NCBI GenBank assembly: GCA_902363665.1
Contig: CABJAW010000020.1
Span: forward strand, 9,030 to 73,029
Origin: Lachnospiraceae bacterium
Lineage (GTDB): Bacteria; Bacillota; Clostridia; Lachnospirales; Lachnospiraceae
DNA length: 64,000 nucleotides
Direction: 5' to 3'
A model generated the notes under the pieces. That model made no database searches and was not told the origin of the DNA. It was given only the letters and a program-made list of their open reading frames with translations. Of this stretch, positions 1-8,743 are shown one piece after another. The position numbers and the translations under genes are program-made. Position 1 is the stretch's first letter; each line of letters opens with the position of its first letter.

Positions 1-7
1 ATGCATT

Positions 8-838
8 ATGATGAATTTCGAGGAGATCAGTAAAAAAGTTAAGAAGTTCAGTAAAGATACCATGGTGGAAGTCCAGAAGATGAATGAGGTGCGTCAGCTG
101 AACAGCAAGGTAAATGAGGAAAAGAGGTATCTGAATAAACTTTATCTTGAGATGGGGAAGAAGCTGTACGATAAGTACAAAGATGCAGATACGGCGCCGG
201 AGGGATTTGAAGCGGAATTTCGCAAGATCACAGAACGTTACAGTGTGATGGACCTTCTGCAGGATGAGATCCGCCAGGTAAAAGGCGTGGTACTCTGCCC
301 TTGCTGCAACATGGAAGTGGCAGCGACTGAGCGTTTCTGCTCGAACTGCGGCAACCGGATGCCGGAGCCGGTAAAGATCGAGGGAAAAGAAGACGGGGAA
401 GTCATTGACTCTGTGGATGGTAAAGAAGCGAATACAGAAGAAGCGGCAGAGACCGTTGTGGATGTGGAGGCAGAAGATGTGACGGAATCATCTGTGCAGG
501 AAGATACGTCAAAGGAAGAGGGCGACGCTGAGGCTGTGGAAGAAGCAGCAGAAGCGGAAAGTGATGCAAAGGCCGATGTGACAGAGAAAATTGTGGAAGA
601 GAGTGATGCTGCGCGGTCAGAAGAAGTGACAGAGGAAGTACCGGGTGCAGACGCGGGAGCAGCGACAGAGGAAGCGCTGGAAGAGGCAGAAGAGACGACA
701 GAAGAAATTCCGGCAGAGGCAGAAGCGGCAGCCGAAGAATCGAAAGAGACGGTTCAGGCAGATAAGACGGATGAAGTAGCCGCGGAAGCAGATGAGGCGG
801 CAGCTGCGAAAGCATCGGAGAAGCCGAAAGAAGAATAG
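8..838 (+). CDS. zinc-ribbon protein with long acidic tail
   Basis: Residues 1-95 are highly charged and predicted helical, probably coiled coil. Residues 97-114 form a treble-clef-like zinc ribbon with cysteines at 97, 99, 100, 111 and 114, ending in a C-x2-C-G knuckle. From about residue 120 to the end the protein is almost only E, A, D, T, V and K, a strongly acidic disordered tail of roughly 150 residues. Similar short zinc-ribbon proteins are common and uncharacterised in clostridia. The ATG at 11 gives nearly the same protein; the window begins too close to judge the ribosome binding site. It ends 37 bases before cysE and may be cotranscribed with it. Function unknown. Confidence 0.75.
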   Translation: MMNFEEISKKVKKFSKDTMVEVQKMNEVRQLNSKVNEEKRYLNKLYLEMGKKLYDKYKDADTAPEGFEAEFRKITERYSVMDLLQDEIRQVKGVVLCPCCNMEVAATERFCSNCGNRMPEPVKIEGKEDGEVIDSVDGKEANTEEAAETVVDVEAEDVTESSVQEDTSKEEGDAEAVEEAAEAESDAKADVTEKIVEESDAARSEEVTEEVPGADAGAATEEALEEAEETTEEIPAEAEAAAEESKETVQADKTDEVAAEADEAAAAKASEKPKEE

Positions 839-875
839 AAAGGCAAAAATAAAAAGCCACAGAAAGGTGTAAAAA

Positions 876-1829
876 ATGGCATATAAAAAGGAAATCGATA
901 CGCTTGTCGGAGAGATTCTGGAGAGTTACGGAAGACATCCGGAGACATGCAGCATCAATATGAGAAACCGGGTAAATAAAGAAATCGTGATTGATATTCT
1001 GGAGGAGATCCGATGTATCGTGTTTCCGGGATATTTTGAAGTAAAAAACCTGAATGAAAATTCGATCGAGTACCATGTGGGAGAGCTGCTGGAAGATATC
1101 AGCTATCGGCTGCGCAAGCAGGTGGCAAAGGCGCTGTACCATACGGGTACAAAAAAATTTACAGATGAGGAAGTGCCACAGGAGGCAGAGCGTATCGTAA
1201 AGGAGTTTTTAAACCGAATTCCGGCGCTTCGTGAAATTCTGGCGACAGATGTGCAGGCTGCATACGACGGCGATCCGGCGGCATTCAATACGGACGAGGT
1301 AATTTTTTCCTATCCTGGTGTGTTTGCGATCACGGTCAACCGGATTGCGCATGAACTGCATCTGCTTGGTGTGCCGCTGATCCCGCGAATGATGACGGAG
1401 TATGCACACAGTCTGACAGGAATCGATATTCATCCGGGTGCGACGATCGGAAAATATTTTTTTATTGACCATGGAACCGGCGTGGTAGTCGGCGAGACAA
1501 CGGAGATCGGAGATAATGCGAAGATCTATCAGGGCGTGACACTCGGTGCACTTTCAACGCGAGGAGGCCAGACCCTGCGCAACACAAAACGTCATCCAAC
1601 ACTGGAGGACAATGTGACGGTTTATTCCGGAGCCTCGATTCTTGGCGGCGATACGGTGATCGGAGAGGGCGCGGTCATTGGATCGAATGCATTCATCACA
1701 TCTTCTGTACCGGGCGGTACGAGGGTCAGCATCAAAAACCCGGAGCTACAGTTCAAGGACCGCAAAGAGCGCGGACTACAGATGACCGAGCTTGGCCAGG
1801 AAGGCTTCTGGACAAAGGATAATGAGTGA
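876..1829 (+). CDS. cysE: serine O-acetyltransferase (EpsC/CysE type)
   Basis: Transfers acetyl from acetyl-CoA to L-serine to make O-acetylserine, the cysteine precursor, in the cytoplasm. The C-terminal half carries the left-handed beta-helix hexapeptide repeats; [11 protein letters not shown] and the [11 protein letters not shown] block with the catalytic histidine are clear, followed by [10 protein letters not shown]. At 317 residues it matches the longer EpsC-type enzymes, which have an extended helical N-terminal domain, rather than the shorter E. coli-like form. No cysteine synthase gene is adjacent. Confidence 0.93.
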   Translation: MAYKKEIDTLVGEILESYGRHPETCSINMRNRVNKEIVIDILEEIRCIVFPGYFEVKNLNENSIEYHVGELLEDISYRLRKQVAKALYHTGTKKFTDEEVPQEAERIVKEFLNRIPALREILATDVQAAYDGDPAAFNTDEVIFSYPGVFAITVNRIAHELHLLGVPLIPRMMTEYAHSLTGIDIHPGATIGKYFFIDHGTGVVVGETTEIGDNAKIYQGVTLGALSTRGGQTLRNTKRHPTLEDNVTVYSGASILGGDTVIGEGAVIGSNAFITSSVPGGTRVSIKNPELQFKDRKERGLQMTELGQEGFWTKDNE

Positions 1830-1969
1830 GGCAGGAGCTGACGACAGCCTGATAAAAAGCAGGCAGGGAATAAAAAACGGATCGGCAGGAGCAGTAATGA
1901 TATTGGCTGAAAAACTGTGAGATATAGATCGAATAAGATCAGCAAGACAGATGAGGGGAGCGTGTCCGT

Positions 1970-2122
1970 ATGAAAGAAGTGGAGAAAGAAAAACAGGAGC
2001 AGGGGCGTACTGACGAGCAGGAGAATACAAAGTCTGCACCAGTCAGCGAGACCTGGGCACAGGAGACGATCGAGGATCTGGACGATTTTATTGAATCGCA
2101 GGGGATTTATATCCGGCAGTGA
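1970..2122 (+). CDS. small charged 50-residue protein
   Basis: Reading from the ATG at 1970 gives 50 residues, rich in E, K, Q and D, starting MKEVEKEKQEQ and ending GIYIRQ. An AGGGG stretch about 10 bases upstream could be its ribosome binding site. It lies between cysE and the convergent AEC carrier. No family is recognised; reality rests on the open frame, the start signal and the biased composition only. Confidence 0.45.
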   Translation: MKEVEKEKQEQGRTDEQENTKSAPVSETWAQETIEDLDDFIESQGIYIRQ

Positions 2123-2196
2123 AGCAGGTGTGCCTGATCTGAGAAACAGATATTTGACGGAACAGATCGGACGCCATGAAGGGAAATACATAAGAG

Positions 2197-2257
2197 ATTA
2201 ACTGAATCAGGCAAGTCCCCTGCTTCAATTGCGCAGAGCAATAAGCAGGGGACTTAC
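2197..2257. repeat. dispersed hairpin element B, copy 1 (possible bidirectional terminator)
   Basis: A perfect 13-bp inverted repeat, AAGTCCCCTGCTT at 2213-2225 and its complement at 2243-2255, separated by 17 bases containing TGCGCAGAGCAAT. The preceding TTAACTGAATCAGGCAAGT recurs almost exactly at 6032-6050. The same loop motif recurs near 6101-6124 and 56905-56927. It sits between convergent genes, so it may also terminate transcription, but there is no strong T-run. Confidence 0.7.
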
Positions 2258-2366
2258 TTATAGCAATTCTGCAAAAAAACTTATTTTGAGAAAATTGCCC
2301 TGTGCAGAACTACGACGCGAAGAAAAGTGAGAAATTTCGTATTGTATGCATTATCTTATTGAGCTG

Positions 2367-3284
2367 TTACAGAATCCGCTCTGCCACAAACATCAGCAGC
2401 GGAATCGTCACAAGCGATGCGATCGTCGTGAACGCATACAGCTCTGATGCATATCGGTAATTTTTCTGGAAGCGCAGTGCAAAGGCGGTTCCGGTAGCAG
2501 CGACCGGGCAGGCGGCAGCCACGAGAATTGTGCAGGCAACAGTCGACGGCAGATGTGCTGCAGCAAGTCCGCTGAGAACGCTGGCTGGCAGCACAAGCAG
2601 TTTCACCAGCGAGATCAGGTACATTTTTTTATTTTTCAGCATACCGAAGAGATTTGTCTGTGCCACGGAAATACCGGCGATCATCATGGCGAGCGGTGTG
2701 TTCATCGATGCCACGTAGTTCATGGAGTCGGCCAGCAGTGCCGGGATGCGGATTTCGGCAAAGAACAGCAGCAGACCAAGCAGACTGGAAAGGATCATCG
2801 GTGAGAGAAGACCCTTCAGGAGTTCTTTGGGTGAAAAATTTCCGGTCATAACCATCATGCCGTGCGTCCAGGAAAAAATATTGAATACGGTCATGTAGGC
2901 GGTCAGATAGAGAACACCCTCACCGCCTAAAATACTCTGAACCAGTGGGATTCCGATAAATCCGCAGTTGGAATACATGGCGGAAAAGCGGTCGATTCCG
3001 CAGTCTGGATTTCCTTTCGTACGAATCAGGGCGGTGGAGAGAATGCAGCCGACAATGTGCGTCAGAAATGCGGCCAGATAAGAAAGCAGAAGTCCATGGA
3101 CTAGCTGTGGGCTGTAATCTACCTGAAGCGATAATACAGCGAGCATGGGATTGACGATCATCAGAAGCAGGTTGGCGAGCATTTTGCTGCCGGTCTGGTC
3201 GATCAGTTTTTTGCGGTAGCAGAAGATACCGAGGAGCAGCAAAAGCAGCATTTTTACAATCTGGTTTACTATAATGAGAAACAT
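2367..3284 (-). CDS. AEC family transporter (auxin efflux carrier type)
   Basis: Integral membrane carrier of about 305 residues with some ten hydrophobic segments and the internally duplicated layout of the AEC/BART superfamily. Bacterial members export or import small organic acids such as malate or malonate; the substrate here cannot be told. The start at 3284 (MFLIIVNQIVKM) is preferred because AAGGAA lies just upstream; the longer frame to 3374 has a non-membrane N-terminus and would overlap maf. A second AEC carrier is at 9416-10348. Confidence 0.85.
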   Translation of the reverse strand: MFLIIVNQIVKMLLLLLLGIFCYRKKLIDQTGSKMLANLLLMIVNPMLAVLSLQVDYSPQLVHGLLLSYLAAFLTHIVGCILSTALIRTKGNPDCGIDRFSAMYSNCGFIGIPLVQSILGGEGVLYLTAYMTVFNIFSWTHGMMVMTGNFSPKELLKGLLSPMILSSLLGLLLFFAEIRIPALLADSMNYVASMNTPLAMMIAGISVAQTNLFGMLKNKKMYLISLVKLLVLPASVLSGLAAAHLPSTVACTILVAAACPVAATGTAFALRFQKNYRYASELYAFTTIASLVTIPLLMFVAERIL

Positions 3285-3372
3285 TGTGGTATAATTCCTT
3301 TTATCTATTTTATTTTTTATTATCACATCATTTGCTGGCGCTGTCCAGCAGATTTTACAGAAGGAGGACATC

Positions 3373-3945
3373 ATGAAACAGATTATTCTTGCGTCGGCTT
3401 CGCCCAGGAGACGGGAGCTGCTCGCTCAGATTGGGCTGGATTTTACGGTACTTCCGGCTTCCGGAGAAGAAAAGATCACAAAACAGATTCCGTCAGAGGT
3501 CGTGGAGGAGCTGTCGGGTCAGAAAGCAGAGGCAGTGGCAGAGCAGATTCCGGATGGGATTATCATCGGAGCTGATACGGTGGTGTGTCAGGACGGTGAG
3601 ATTATGGGAAAACCAAAGGATGAAGCAGATGCGCTGCGGATGCTGAGACAGCTCCAGGGGGAGATGCATTCTGTATTTACCGGAGTGACGCTGATCGTGA
3701 AGGAAAATGGCTCTGTGATTTCGAAACAGACCTTTTCACAGGAGACGAGAGTGTATCTTTATGCGATGACAGACGAGGAGATCCAGGATTATATCGCGAC
3801 CGGCGAGCCGATGGACAAAGCGGGAGCATATGGAATACAGGGACGTTTCGCTGCGTATGTAGAGGGAATTGAGGGCGATTACAATAACGTGGTCGGACTT
3901 CCGGTGTCTGCGGTATGGCAGGAGATCAAGGAGTTCTGCGTATGA
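3373..3945 (+). CDS. maf: Maf-like nucleoside triphosphate pyrophosphatase
   Basis: House-cleaning enzyme that hydrolyses non-canonical or excess nucleotides (dTTP/UTP-type Maf) to the monophosphate. The N-terminal LASASPRRRELL motif, the GADTVV motif and the YxxTGEPMDKAGAYGIQG stretch are characteristic, and 190 residues is the usual length. An AGAAGGAGG site precedes the ATG. The gene lies 19 bases upstream of a membrane-protein gene and is probably cotranscribed with it. Confidence 0.92.
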   Translation: MKQIILASASPRRRELLAQIGLDFTVLPASGEEKITKQIPSEVVEELSGQKAEAVAEQIPDGIIIGADTVVCQDGEIMGKPKDEADALRMLRQLQGEMHSVFTGVTLIVKENGSVISKQTFSQETRVYLYAMTDEEIQDYIATGEPMDKAGAYGIQGRFAAYVEGIEGDYNNVVGLPVSAVWQEIKEFCV

Positions 3946-3964
3946 GACAGGACGGAGGGCGCTT

Positions 3965-5077
3965 ATGAGCTTTGCAGGAAAGGCAGTTCTCGCACTGTTC
4001 TGGTTGATGCTGGTACCCTGGGGAGCCGGGACTGTGTTTTTCAGAAAAGAAAAAACGATGAACCATGGACAGAGTTTTCTGATCGGCTATGTATTTCTTT
4101 TTTTTGTGACCGAGCTTCTGACGCTGTCGATGATCTGGCTGAAACTGCCGCTGCACGTCCTGTCAATCTGCTATGTGGTGATCGGAGTGGGGACGGCGGG
4201 TGCCGGCATTTGGCAGTGGAAAGTGAAATATCAGAAAGCCAGTGTGAAGCATGATGAGGGAAAACCAGTAAAACCAGCCGAAGATTCAGACGCAGGAGTA
4301 GAAAAAAGACCCTGGTCTGCCGGGCTGTGGGCGTGTCTGCGAAGTATTTCCGCATGGCTGTGGATCGCGCTTGTTTTGATCGCAGCGCAGATCTGTGTCG
4401 CTTCCCTTCTGGCACACATGGATGCCGATGATGCATTTTATGTCGGCACTGCGACGACCGCAGTTCATACGGATACGATTTTTTCGGTGAATCCTTATAC
4501 TGGGAATGCATACCGAAAGCTGCCGAGCCGCTACGTACTGTCACCGTTTCCAATCTTTCTGGCGGTGATCAGCCAGCTGTGCGGTGGGCTTCATCCGGCA
4601 ATTGTGGCGCATGTGATTTTTCCGGCTGTATTTCTGGTCATGGCGTATCTCGTGCTGTACCAGTTCGCAAAGCTGTTTTTCCCGGAAAATGCCGATGCAA
4701 GAGGGATTTTTTTGATTCTCGGTTGTGCGCTGACGTGGTTTTCTGGTTTTTCCGTTTACACTTCCGGGAACTTTCAGATGATCCGTATCTGGCAAGGCAA
4801 AGGTCTCCTGGCAGCGGCACTTTTGCCGCTTTCGGTCTGGCTGTGCATGAAAACCGTGATGCAAAAGAAATCGGAGCTTCCCTGGTATTTTCTGCTGCTT
4901 ACAAATGGCGCCTGCTGCCTGGTATCGTCAATGGGAATCATGCTTTCGCCGCTGGTGATGGGGATTTTTGCAGTGATGGGAGCCGTTCACTGTCGTGAGC
5001 CGAAAAGGATCATAACATGCATTCTGTGCTGCATCCCGTCAATCGTGCTCGGGGCAGCATATGTGCTAATAAAGTGA
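3965..5077 (+). CDS. polytopic membrane protein (DUF6077-like)
   Basis: About 370 residues with roughly nine hydrophobic segments and a charged cytoplasmic or external loop near residues 75-115. The stretch HMDADDAFYVGTATTAV followed by NPYTGNAY and PSRYVLSPFP resembles extracellular loops of glycosyltransferase-like DUF6077 membrane proteins; this assignment is from memory of the family. GGAGGG precedes the ATG at 3965. The C-terminus ends within a hydrophobic helix (VLGAAYVLIK), and the next gene starts 12 bases later with another membrane segment, so the two probably act as one unit. Confidence 0.6.
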   Translation: MSFAGKAVLALFWLMLVPWGAGTVFFRKEKTMNHGQSFLIGYVFLFFVTELLTLSMIWLKLPLHVLSICYVVIGVGTAGAGIWQWKVKYQKASVKHDEGKPVKPAEDSDAGVEKRPWSAGLWACLRSISAWLWIALVLIAAQICVASLLAHMDADDAFYVGTATTAVHTDTIFSVNPYTGNAYRKLPSRYVLSPFPIFLAVISQLCGGLHPAIVAHVIFPAVFLVMAYLVLYQFAKLFFPENADARGIFLILGCALTWFSGFSVYTSGNFQMIRIWQGKGLLAAALLPLSVWLCMKTVMQKKSELPWYFLLLTNGACCLVSSMGIMLSPLVMGIFAVMGAVHCREPKRIITCILCCIPSIVLGAAYVLIK

Positions 5078-5088
5078 AAGGGGCTGTC

Positions 5089-6006
5089 ATGAAAGAAGTG
5101 ATCAATTTAATATTTTCCACCTGGCAGTCGTACTGGAATGGAAGCGGATATCCGTATCTGCTGGCCGGAACTGTGCTGTTTATTTTGGCCGGTCTGTTTT
5201 TAAGAGGGCAATATGGCAGAAAAAAATATATAAAATTTGGACAAAATCCTGAAAAAGATGACAGAAAGTCTGAGATTGAAAACAGCATCGTAAATAAAGA
5301 GCAGAGTGAGGCCTGCCGGGAAGATGCGGACAGAACGTGCACAAAAGCGAGAGCAGGCGCAGTTGCCATCTACACGCTTCTGGCACTGGCAGCTTTCTTC
5401 TTTCCGGTAAGTGCCTGGATTCTTCAGAAATGTATCGGTGCCGAAGTGTACTGGCGTGTGCTTTGGGCAGTTCCGGTGGTGCCGCTTCTGGCGTATGTCG
5501 GCACGAGGCTGGTGCGGATGCCGAAGAAAAGGATCGCTCAGGCAGCAATGCTTGCCATAATGCTTGGGGTGACAGCGGTTTCCGGAAAAAGCATTTATGA
5601 GGGCAATTATGTCCGGGCGCACAATTATCAGCAGGTGCCGGATGAGGTGGCGCACGTCTGCAATCTTATCAATGCACATCGCGGTGACGGGGATGCACTT
5701 CTGGCAACGGACAACAATCTGTCACCTTATATACGTGTGTATGACGCTTCGATCCGTATGCCGTACGGCAGGCTTGGACGCGGAGCCAAGGCGGAGATTG
5801 ACCGCACGATCTATCACGACATCAATTTTGAGAGTGACAAATACAGTGAAATCGCAAAAAATGCGAAGCACCGGGGCTGCACGTATCTCGCAATCTGTAT
5901 TTACAGTGAAAAGCAGCAAAAAGAAATTGAGGCAGAGGGATATGTGCTGCTGGATTTTGTGAATCAGTATGGGGTGTTTGCGCTGGAGAAAGCGGAAGAA
6001 TCGTAA
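5089..6006 (+). CDS. membrane protein partner of the preceding gene
   Basis: About 305 residues. One N-terminal membrane helix is followed by a charged loop (about 40-85), then three or four more helices to about residue 175, then a soluble domain of about 130 residues with blocks such as DALLATDNNLSPYIRVYD. The soluble part could be an extracytoplasmic domain like those at the end of polytopic glycosyltransferases. The start at 5089 is chosen for its GAAAGGGG site; an in-frame ATG at 5017 lies inside the upstream gene. Function unknown. Confidence 0.6.
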   Translation: MKEVINLIFSTWQSYWNGSGYPYLLAGTVLFILAGLFLRGQYGRKKYIKFGQNPEKDDRKSEIENSIVNKEQSEACREDADRTCTKARAGAVAIYTLLALAAFFFPVSAWILQKCIGAEVYWRVLWAVPVVPLLAYVGTRLVRMPKKRIAQAAMLAIMLGVTAVSGKSIYEGNYVRAHNYQQVPDEVAHVCNLINAHRGDGDALLATDNNLSPYIRVYDASIRMPYGRLGRGAKAEIDRTIYHDINFESDKYSEIAKNAKHRGCTYLAICIYSEKQQKEIEAEGYVLLDFVNQYGVFALEKAEES

Positions 6007-6031
6007 GATTATAATGGAAGCCAGGGACGGC

Positions 6032-6135
6032 TTAACTGAGTCAGGCAAGTAGTGAAGCGGATTGCGAATATCCGCTTTGATACGGAGCAGGTAAGTTTCC
6101 TGCGGAAGTGCAGGGAGCAATAAGCGGCGGAATGA
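6032..6135. repeat. composite of dispersed hairpin elements A and B
   Basis: Element A, AAGCGGAT-TGCGAAT-ATCCGCTT, lies at about 6056-6078; its arms recur at 11965-11987 and 49589-49613. Element B follows at about 6093-6132 with the AGTGCAGGGAGCAATAAGC loop shared with 2225-2247 and 56907-56929. The left edge repeats the TTAACTGAGTCAGGCAAGT sequence seen at 2198. Entirely intergenic. Confidence 0.65.
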
Positions 6136-6162
6136 ATTTGTCTGTATCAGATTTACAGCATG

Positions 6163-6209
6163 AAAAAGCGCAGAGGGAAAGTCGTTTGACTCGAATCTCT
6201 GCGCTTTTT
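6163..6209. terminator. bidirectional intrinsic terminator
   Basis: AAAAAGCGCAGAG at 6163-6175 pairs with CTCTGCGCTTTTT at 6197-6209. Runs of A and T on both sides suit it to ending both the membrane-protein operon (+) and the truA-trpS unit (-). Confidence 0.85.
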
Positions 6210-6303
6210 ATAATCTTATTTTGAGAGATACCTCTCACCGTTAATTCATGCAGTGCTTTTGATAACTGCGAGAGGCGATGAAAGGAATTGCGAAAAAATA
6301 TAT

Positions 6304-7380
6304 TTACTCCTGTGCGGTCAGCTGCTTTAAATTTTCCTCGCTGAAATAGTCGATGCGCATTGCGTGACGCACGTCATCGAGGGTTTTTGCTGCGGTGGCA
6401 CGTGCTTTTTCGCTGCCGGCTTTCAGGATATCAAAGACATCTGCCGGACGGCTCTCCCACATCTTGCGGCGCTCGCGGATCGGTCCCAGCTCTGACTGCA
6501 TGACGTTGTTCAGGAATTTCTTTACCTTGACATCACCGAGCCCCCCGCGCTGATAATGCGCTTTGAGTTCGTCAAGATTCTGATACTCCGGAAGAAATTC
6601 TGCGAAATGCTCCGGACGGCAGAAAGCATCGAGGTAGATGAAGACCGGATTGCCCTCTGTGCGGCCAGGATCCTGTACACGCAGGTGATTCGGATCAGTG
6701 AACATGGACATGATTTTTTTCCGGATGTCTTCTGACTCATCAGATAAATAAATGCAGTTGCCAAGAGACTTGCTCATCTTTGCTTTTCCGTCGATACCCG
6801 GCAGACGCAGGCAGGCCTGGTTGTCCGGCAGGATGATCTGCGGGTCGGTGAGTGTTTCACCGTAGACGGTGTTGAATTTGTGTACGATCTCCTTGCACTG
6901 CTCAAGCATCGGAAGCTGATCCTCACCAACCGGAACCGCAGTGGCACGGAAGGCGGTAATGTCTGCCGCCTGGCTGATCGGATAGCAGAAAAATCCGACC
7001 GGAATGCTCGTCTCAAAACCACGCATCTGAATTTCAGATTTTACAGTAGGATTGCGCTGTACGCGGGATACCGTGACAAGATTCATATAGTAGAACGTAA
7101 GCTCAGTGAGCTCCGGCACCATCGACTGGATAAAGATGGTGGATTTTTCCGGATCAAGTCCACATGCAAGGTAATCGAGTGCAACCTGCAGAATGTTCTG
7201 ACGCACTTTTTCCGGATGCTCCGCATTGTCAGTCAGTGCCTGCGCGTCGGCGATCATGATGTAGATTTCGTCGAATTTACCGGAATTCTGTAACTGGACA
7301 CGTCTGGCAAGTGAGCCTACGTAATGTCCAACGTGAAGGCGGCCGGTCGGTCGGTCACCTGTTAAAATAACCTGTTTCAT
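6304..7380 (-). CDS. trpS: tryptophan-tRNA ligase
   Basis: Class Ic aminoacyl-tRNA synthetase charging tRNA-Trp. The HIGH-like motif is seen in TGDRPTGRLHVGHYVGSL near the N-terminus and the KMSKS loop in KAKMSKSLGN. The length, 358 residues, is slightly above the usual 330. It follows truA on the same strand with a 36-base gap containing GAAAGGAGTT, so the two are probably cotranscribed. No T-box leader is seen immediately upstream. Confidence 0.95.
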   Translation of the reverse strand: MKQVILTGDRPTGRLHVGHYVGSLARRVQLQNSGKFDEIYIMIADAQALTDNAEHPEKVRQNILQVALDYLACGLDPEKSTIFIQSMVPELTELTFYYMNLVTVSRVQRNPTVKSEIQMRGFETSIPVGFFCYPISQAADITAFRATAVPVGEDQLPMLEQCKEIVHKFNTVYGETLTDPQIILPDNQACLRLPGIDGKAKMSKSLGNCIYLSDESEDIRKKIMSMFTDPNHLRVQDPGRTEGNPVFIYLDAFCRPEHFAEFLPEYQNLDELKAHYQRGGLGDVKVKKFLNNVMQSELGPIRERRKMWESRPADVFDILKAGSEKARATAAKTLDDVRHAMRIDYFSEENLKQLTAQE

Positions 7381-7416
7381 AATTTAATGGAACTCCTTTC
7401 TGTAGCTGGTACAGTA

Positions 7417-8184
7417 TTAGACTTCCGGAACTGTATCCGGATAAAAAACATCTACAAGAAACAGTGCGTTCGGCGGAGCCGTAAAACCGGCAAGAGAGCG
7501 GTCAAGACCATCCAGAATCATCGGAATCTGAAAAGGCGCCCGATTCCCGGTGCCAACCTCGATCAGTGTGCCGGTGAGAATACGCACCATGTTGTAGAGA
7601 AAACCATCACCGTGATAGCGGATGCGCAGGATTCCATCCTGTTCTTCAATCGAGATATCGAAAATGGTACGCACCGTTGACTTTTTCATGTGACGATTGG
7701 CACAGAAGCTTTTAAAATCATGTGTGCCGATGAGATAAGAGGCAGCTTCTTTCATTTTTTCAATATTCAGCGGCTCTTCGATGCGAAGAAGGTAACGCCG
7801 GTCGAAAATATTTGCGACAGCTCCGCAGTCAATACGGTATTCGTAAATCTTGCTTGTGGCCGACAGCCTTGCATGAAAGCGTTCCGGCGCTTTTTCAACG
7901 GCAAGCACGCGAATATCCTGCGGAAGATACTGATTAAAATACTCTTGAATCTGCGAACAGGAATGACGGCTCAGCATTCGTGGGATACGGTAATTGGCAA
8001 TCTGGCGCAGTGCATGCACACCGGCATCGGTACGCCCGGAGCCGTTCAGGTCGACAGGTTCGCCGTAAAGCTGCAGCAGGATCGCTTCCAGCTTGCCCTG
8101 GATCGTATCCGCTGTGTTTCCCTGACGCTGCCAGCCATTGTAGCGGGTACCGTCATACTGTATCATAAGACAAAAATTTGCCAT
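7417..8184 (-). CDS. truA: tRNA pseudouridine(38-40) synthase
   Basis: Converts uridines 38-40 of the anticodon stem-loop to pseudouridine. The catalytic aspartate is in GSGRTDAGVHALRQ, and the YDGTRYNGWQRQ N-terminal motif is typical. Length 255 residues is normal. First gene of the truA-trpS unit; GAGGAGGAATTG precedes the ATG. Confidence 0.94.
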   Translation of the reverse strand: MANFCLMIQYDGTRYNGWQRQGNTADTIQGKLEAILLQLYGEPVDLNGSGRTDAGVHALRQIANYRIPRMLSRHSCSQIQEYFNQYLPQDIRVLAVEKAPERFHARLSATSKIYEYRIDCGAVANIFDRRYLLRIEEPLNIEKMKEAASYLIGTHDFKSFCANRHMKKSTVRTIFDISIEEQDGILRIRYHGDGFLYNMVRILTGTLIEVGTGNRAPFQIPMILDGLDRSLAGFTAPPNALFLVDVFYPDTVPEV

Positions 8185-8272
8185 ACAATTCCTCCTCTTC
8201 TTCCGATGTACTCTCGATGTCTTTCCTGCCGCCCACAGATTTTCTCACAAAATCAGGCACAAAAAAATCCCG

Positions 8273-8300
8273 AGAATATATCTGTATGATAGGATAACAA
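8273..8300 (-). promoter_or_regulatory. possible promoter for truA-trpS
   Basis: On the minus strand TTGTTA (8300-8295) and TATTCT (8278-8273) are separated by 16 bases, about 85 bases upstream of the truA start. Moderate match to the housekeeping consensus. Confidence 0.4.
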
Positions 8301-8360
8301 GTTTGCGAGGGAAAATCAAGTGTGAAGGATGGTTTCAAGGGGAAATCGTGGCGGTTTGGG

Positions 8361-8390
8361 TTGAAATAAATGAGGGGAATCGGATATACT
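8361..8390 (+). promoter_or_regulatory. possible promoter upstream of the 72-bp repeat and DUF2284 gene
   Basis: TTGAAA at 8361-8366 and TATACT at 8385-8390 with an 18-base spacer. If used, the DUF2284 mRNA has a leader of about 345 bases that contains the whole tandem repeat. Confidence 0.45.
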
Positions 8391-8438
8391 GAGAGAAGTG
8401 CGGCGCCACGAAACGAAAGAAAGTGATCATGTAAAGCG

Positions 8439-8694
8439 AAGTGTCCGTGAAAACAGAAAAAGTGTCCGTTAAAACAGAAAAAGTGACCGGGAACTGAGAG
8501 GGAAGAAGTGAAGTATCCGTGAAAACAGAAAAAGTGTCCGTGAAAGCGGAAAAAGTGACCGGGAACTGAGAGGGAAGAAGTGAAGTATCCGTGAAAACAG
8601 AAAAAGTGTCCGTGAAAGCGGAAAAAGCGACCGGGAACTGAGAGGGAAGAAACGAAGTATCCGTGAAAACAGAAAAAGTGTCCGTGAAAGCAGG
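8439..8694. repeat. 72-bp tandem repeat, about 3.5 copies
   Basis: Units begin at 8439, 8511, 8583 and 8655, each with AAGTRTCCGT followed by GAAAACAG; the period is exactly 72. Inside each unit a 21-bp half repeat (GTGTCCGTGAAAACAGAAAAA type) occurs twice. On the plus strand each unit reads VSVKTEKVSVKAEK-like peptide but is closed by an in-frame TGA; on the minus strand the frame is open through all copies. Confidence 0.9.
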
Positions 8695-8743
8695 AGTGAG
8701 AAACATCGGAAAACAGAAACTGACAGAATAGGGAGAGACTAAA

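Noticed and set aside
402..1142. Minus-strand frame of 246 residues opposite the acidic tail
   Set aside because: Leu/Pro/His-rich shadow of a GAA/GCA-rich coding tail.
3285..3374. Longer start for the first AEC carrier
   Set aside because: The extra residues are hydrophilic, overlap maf, and AAGGAA supports the start at 3284.
7381..8330. T-box leader for trpS
   Set aside because: trpS follows truA with only 36 bases between and no T-box motif is seen upstream of truA.
8439..8694. 72-bp repeat as CRISPR or as protein-coding repeat on the plus strand
   Set aside because: Units are contiguous without spacers, and every plus-strand unit has an in-frame TGA.
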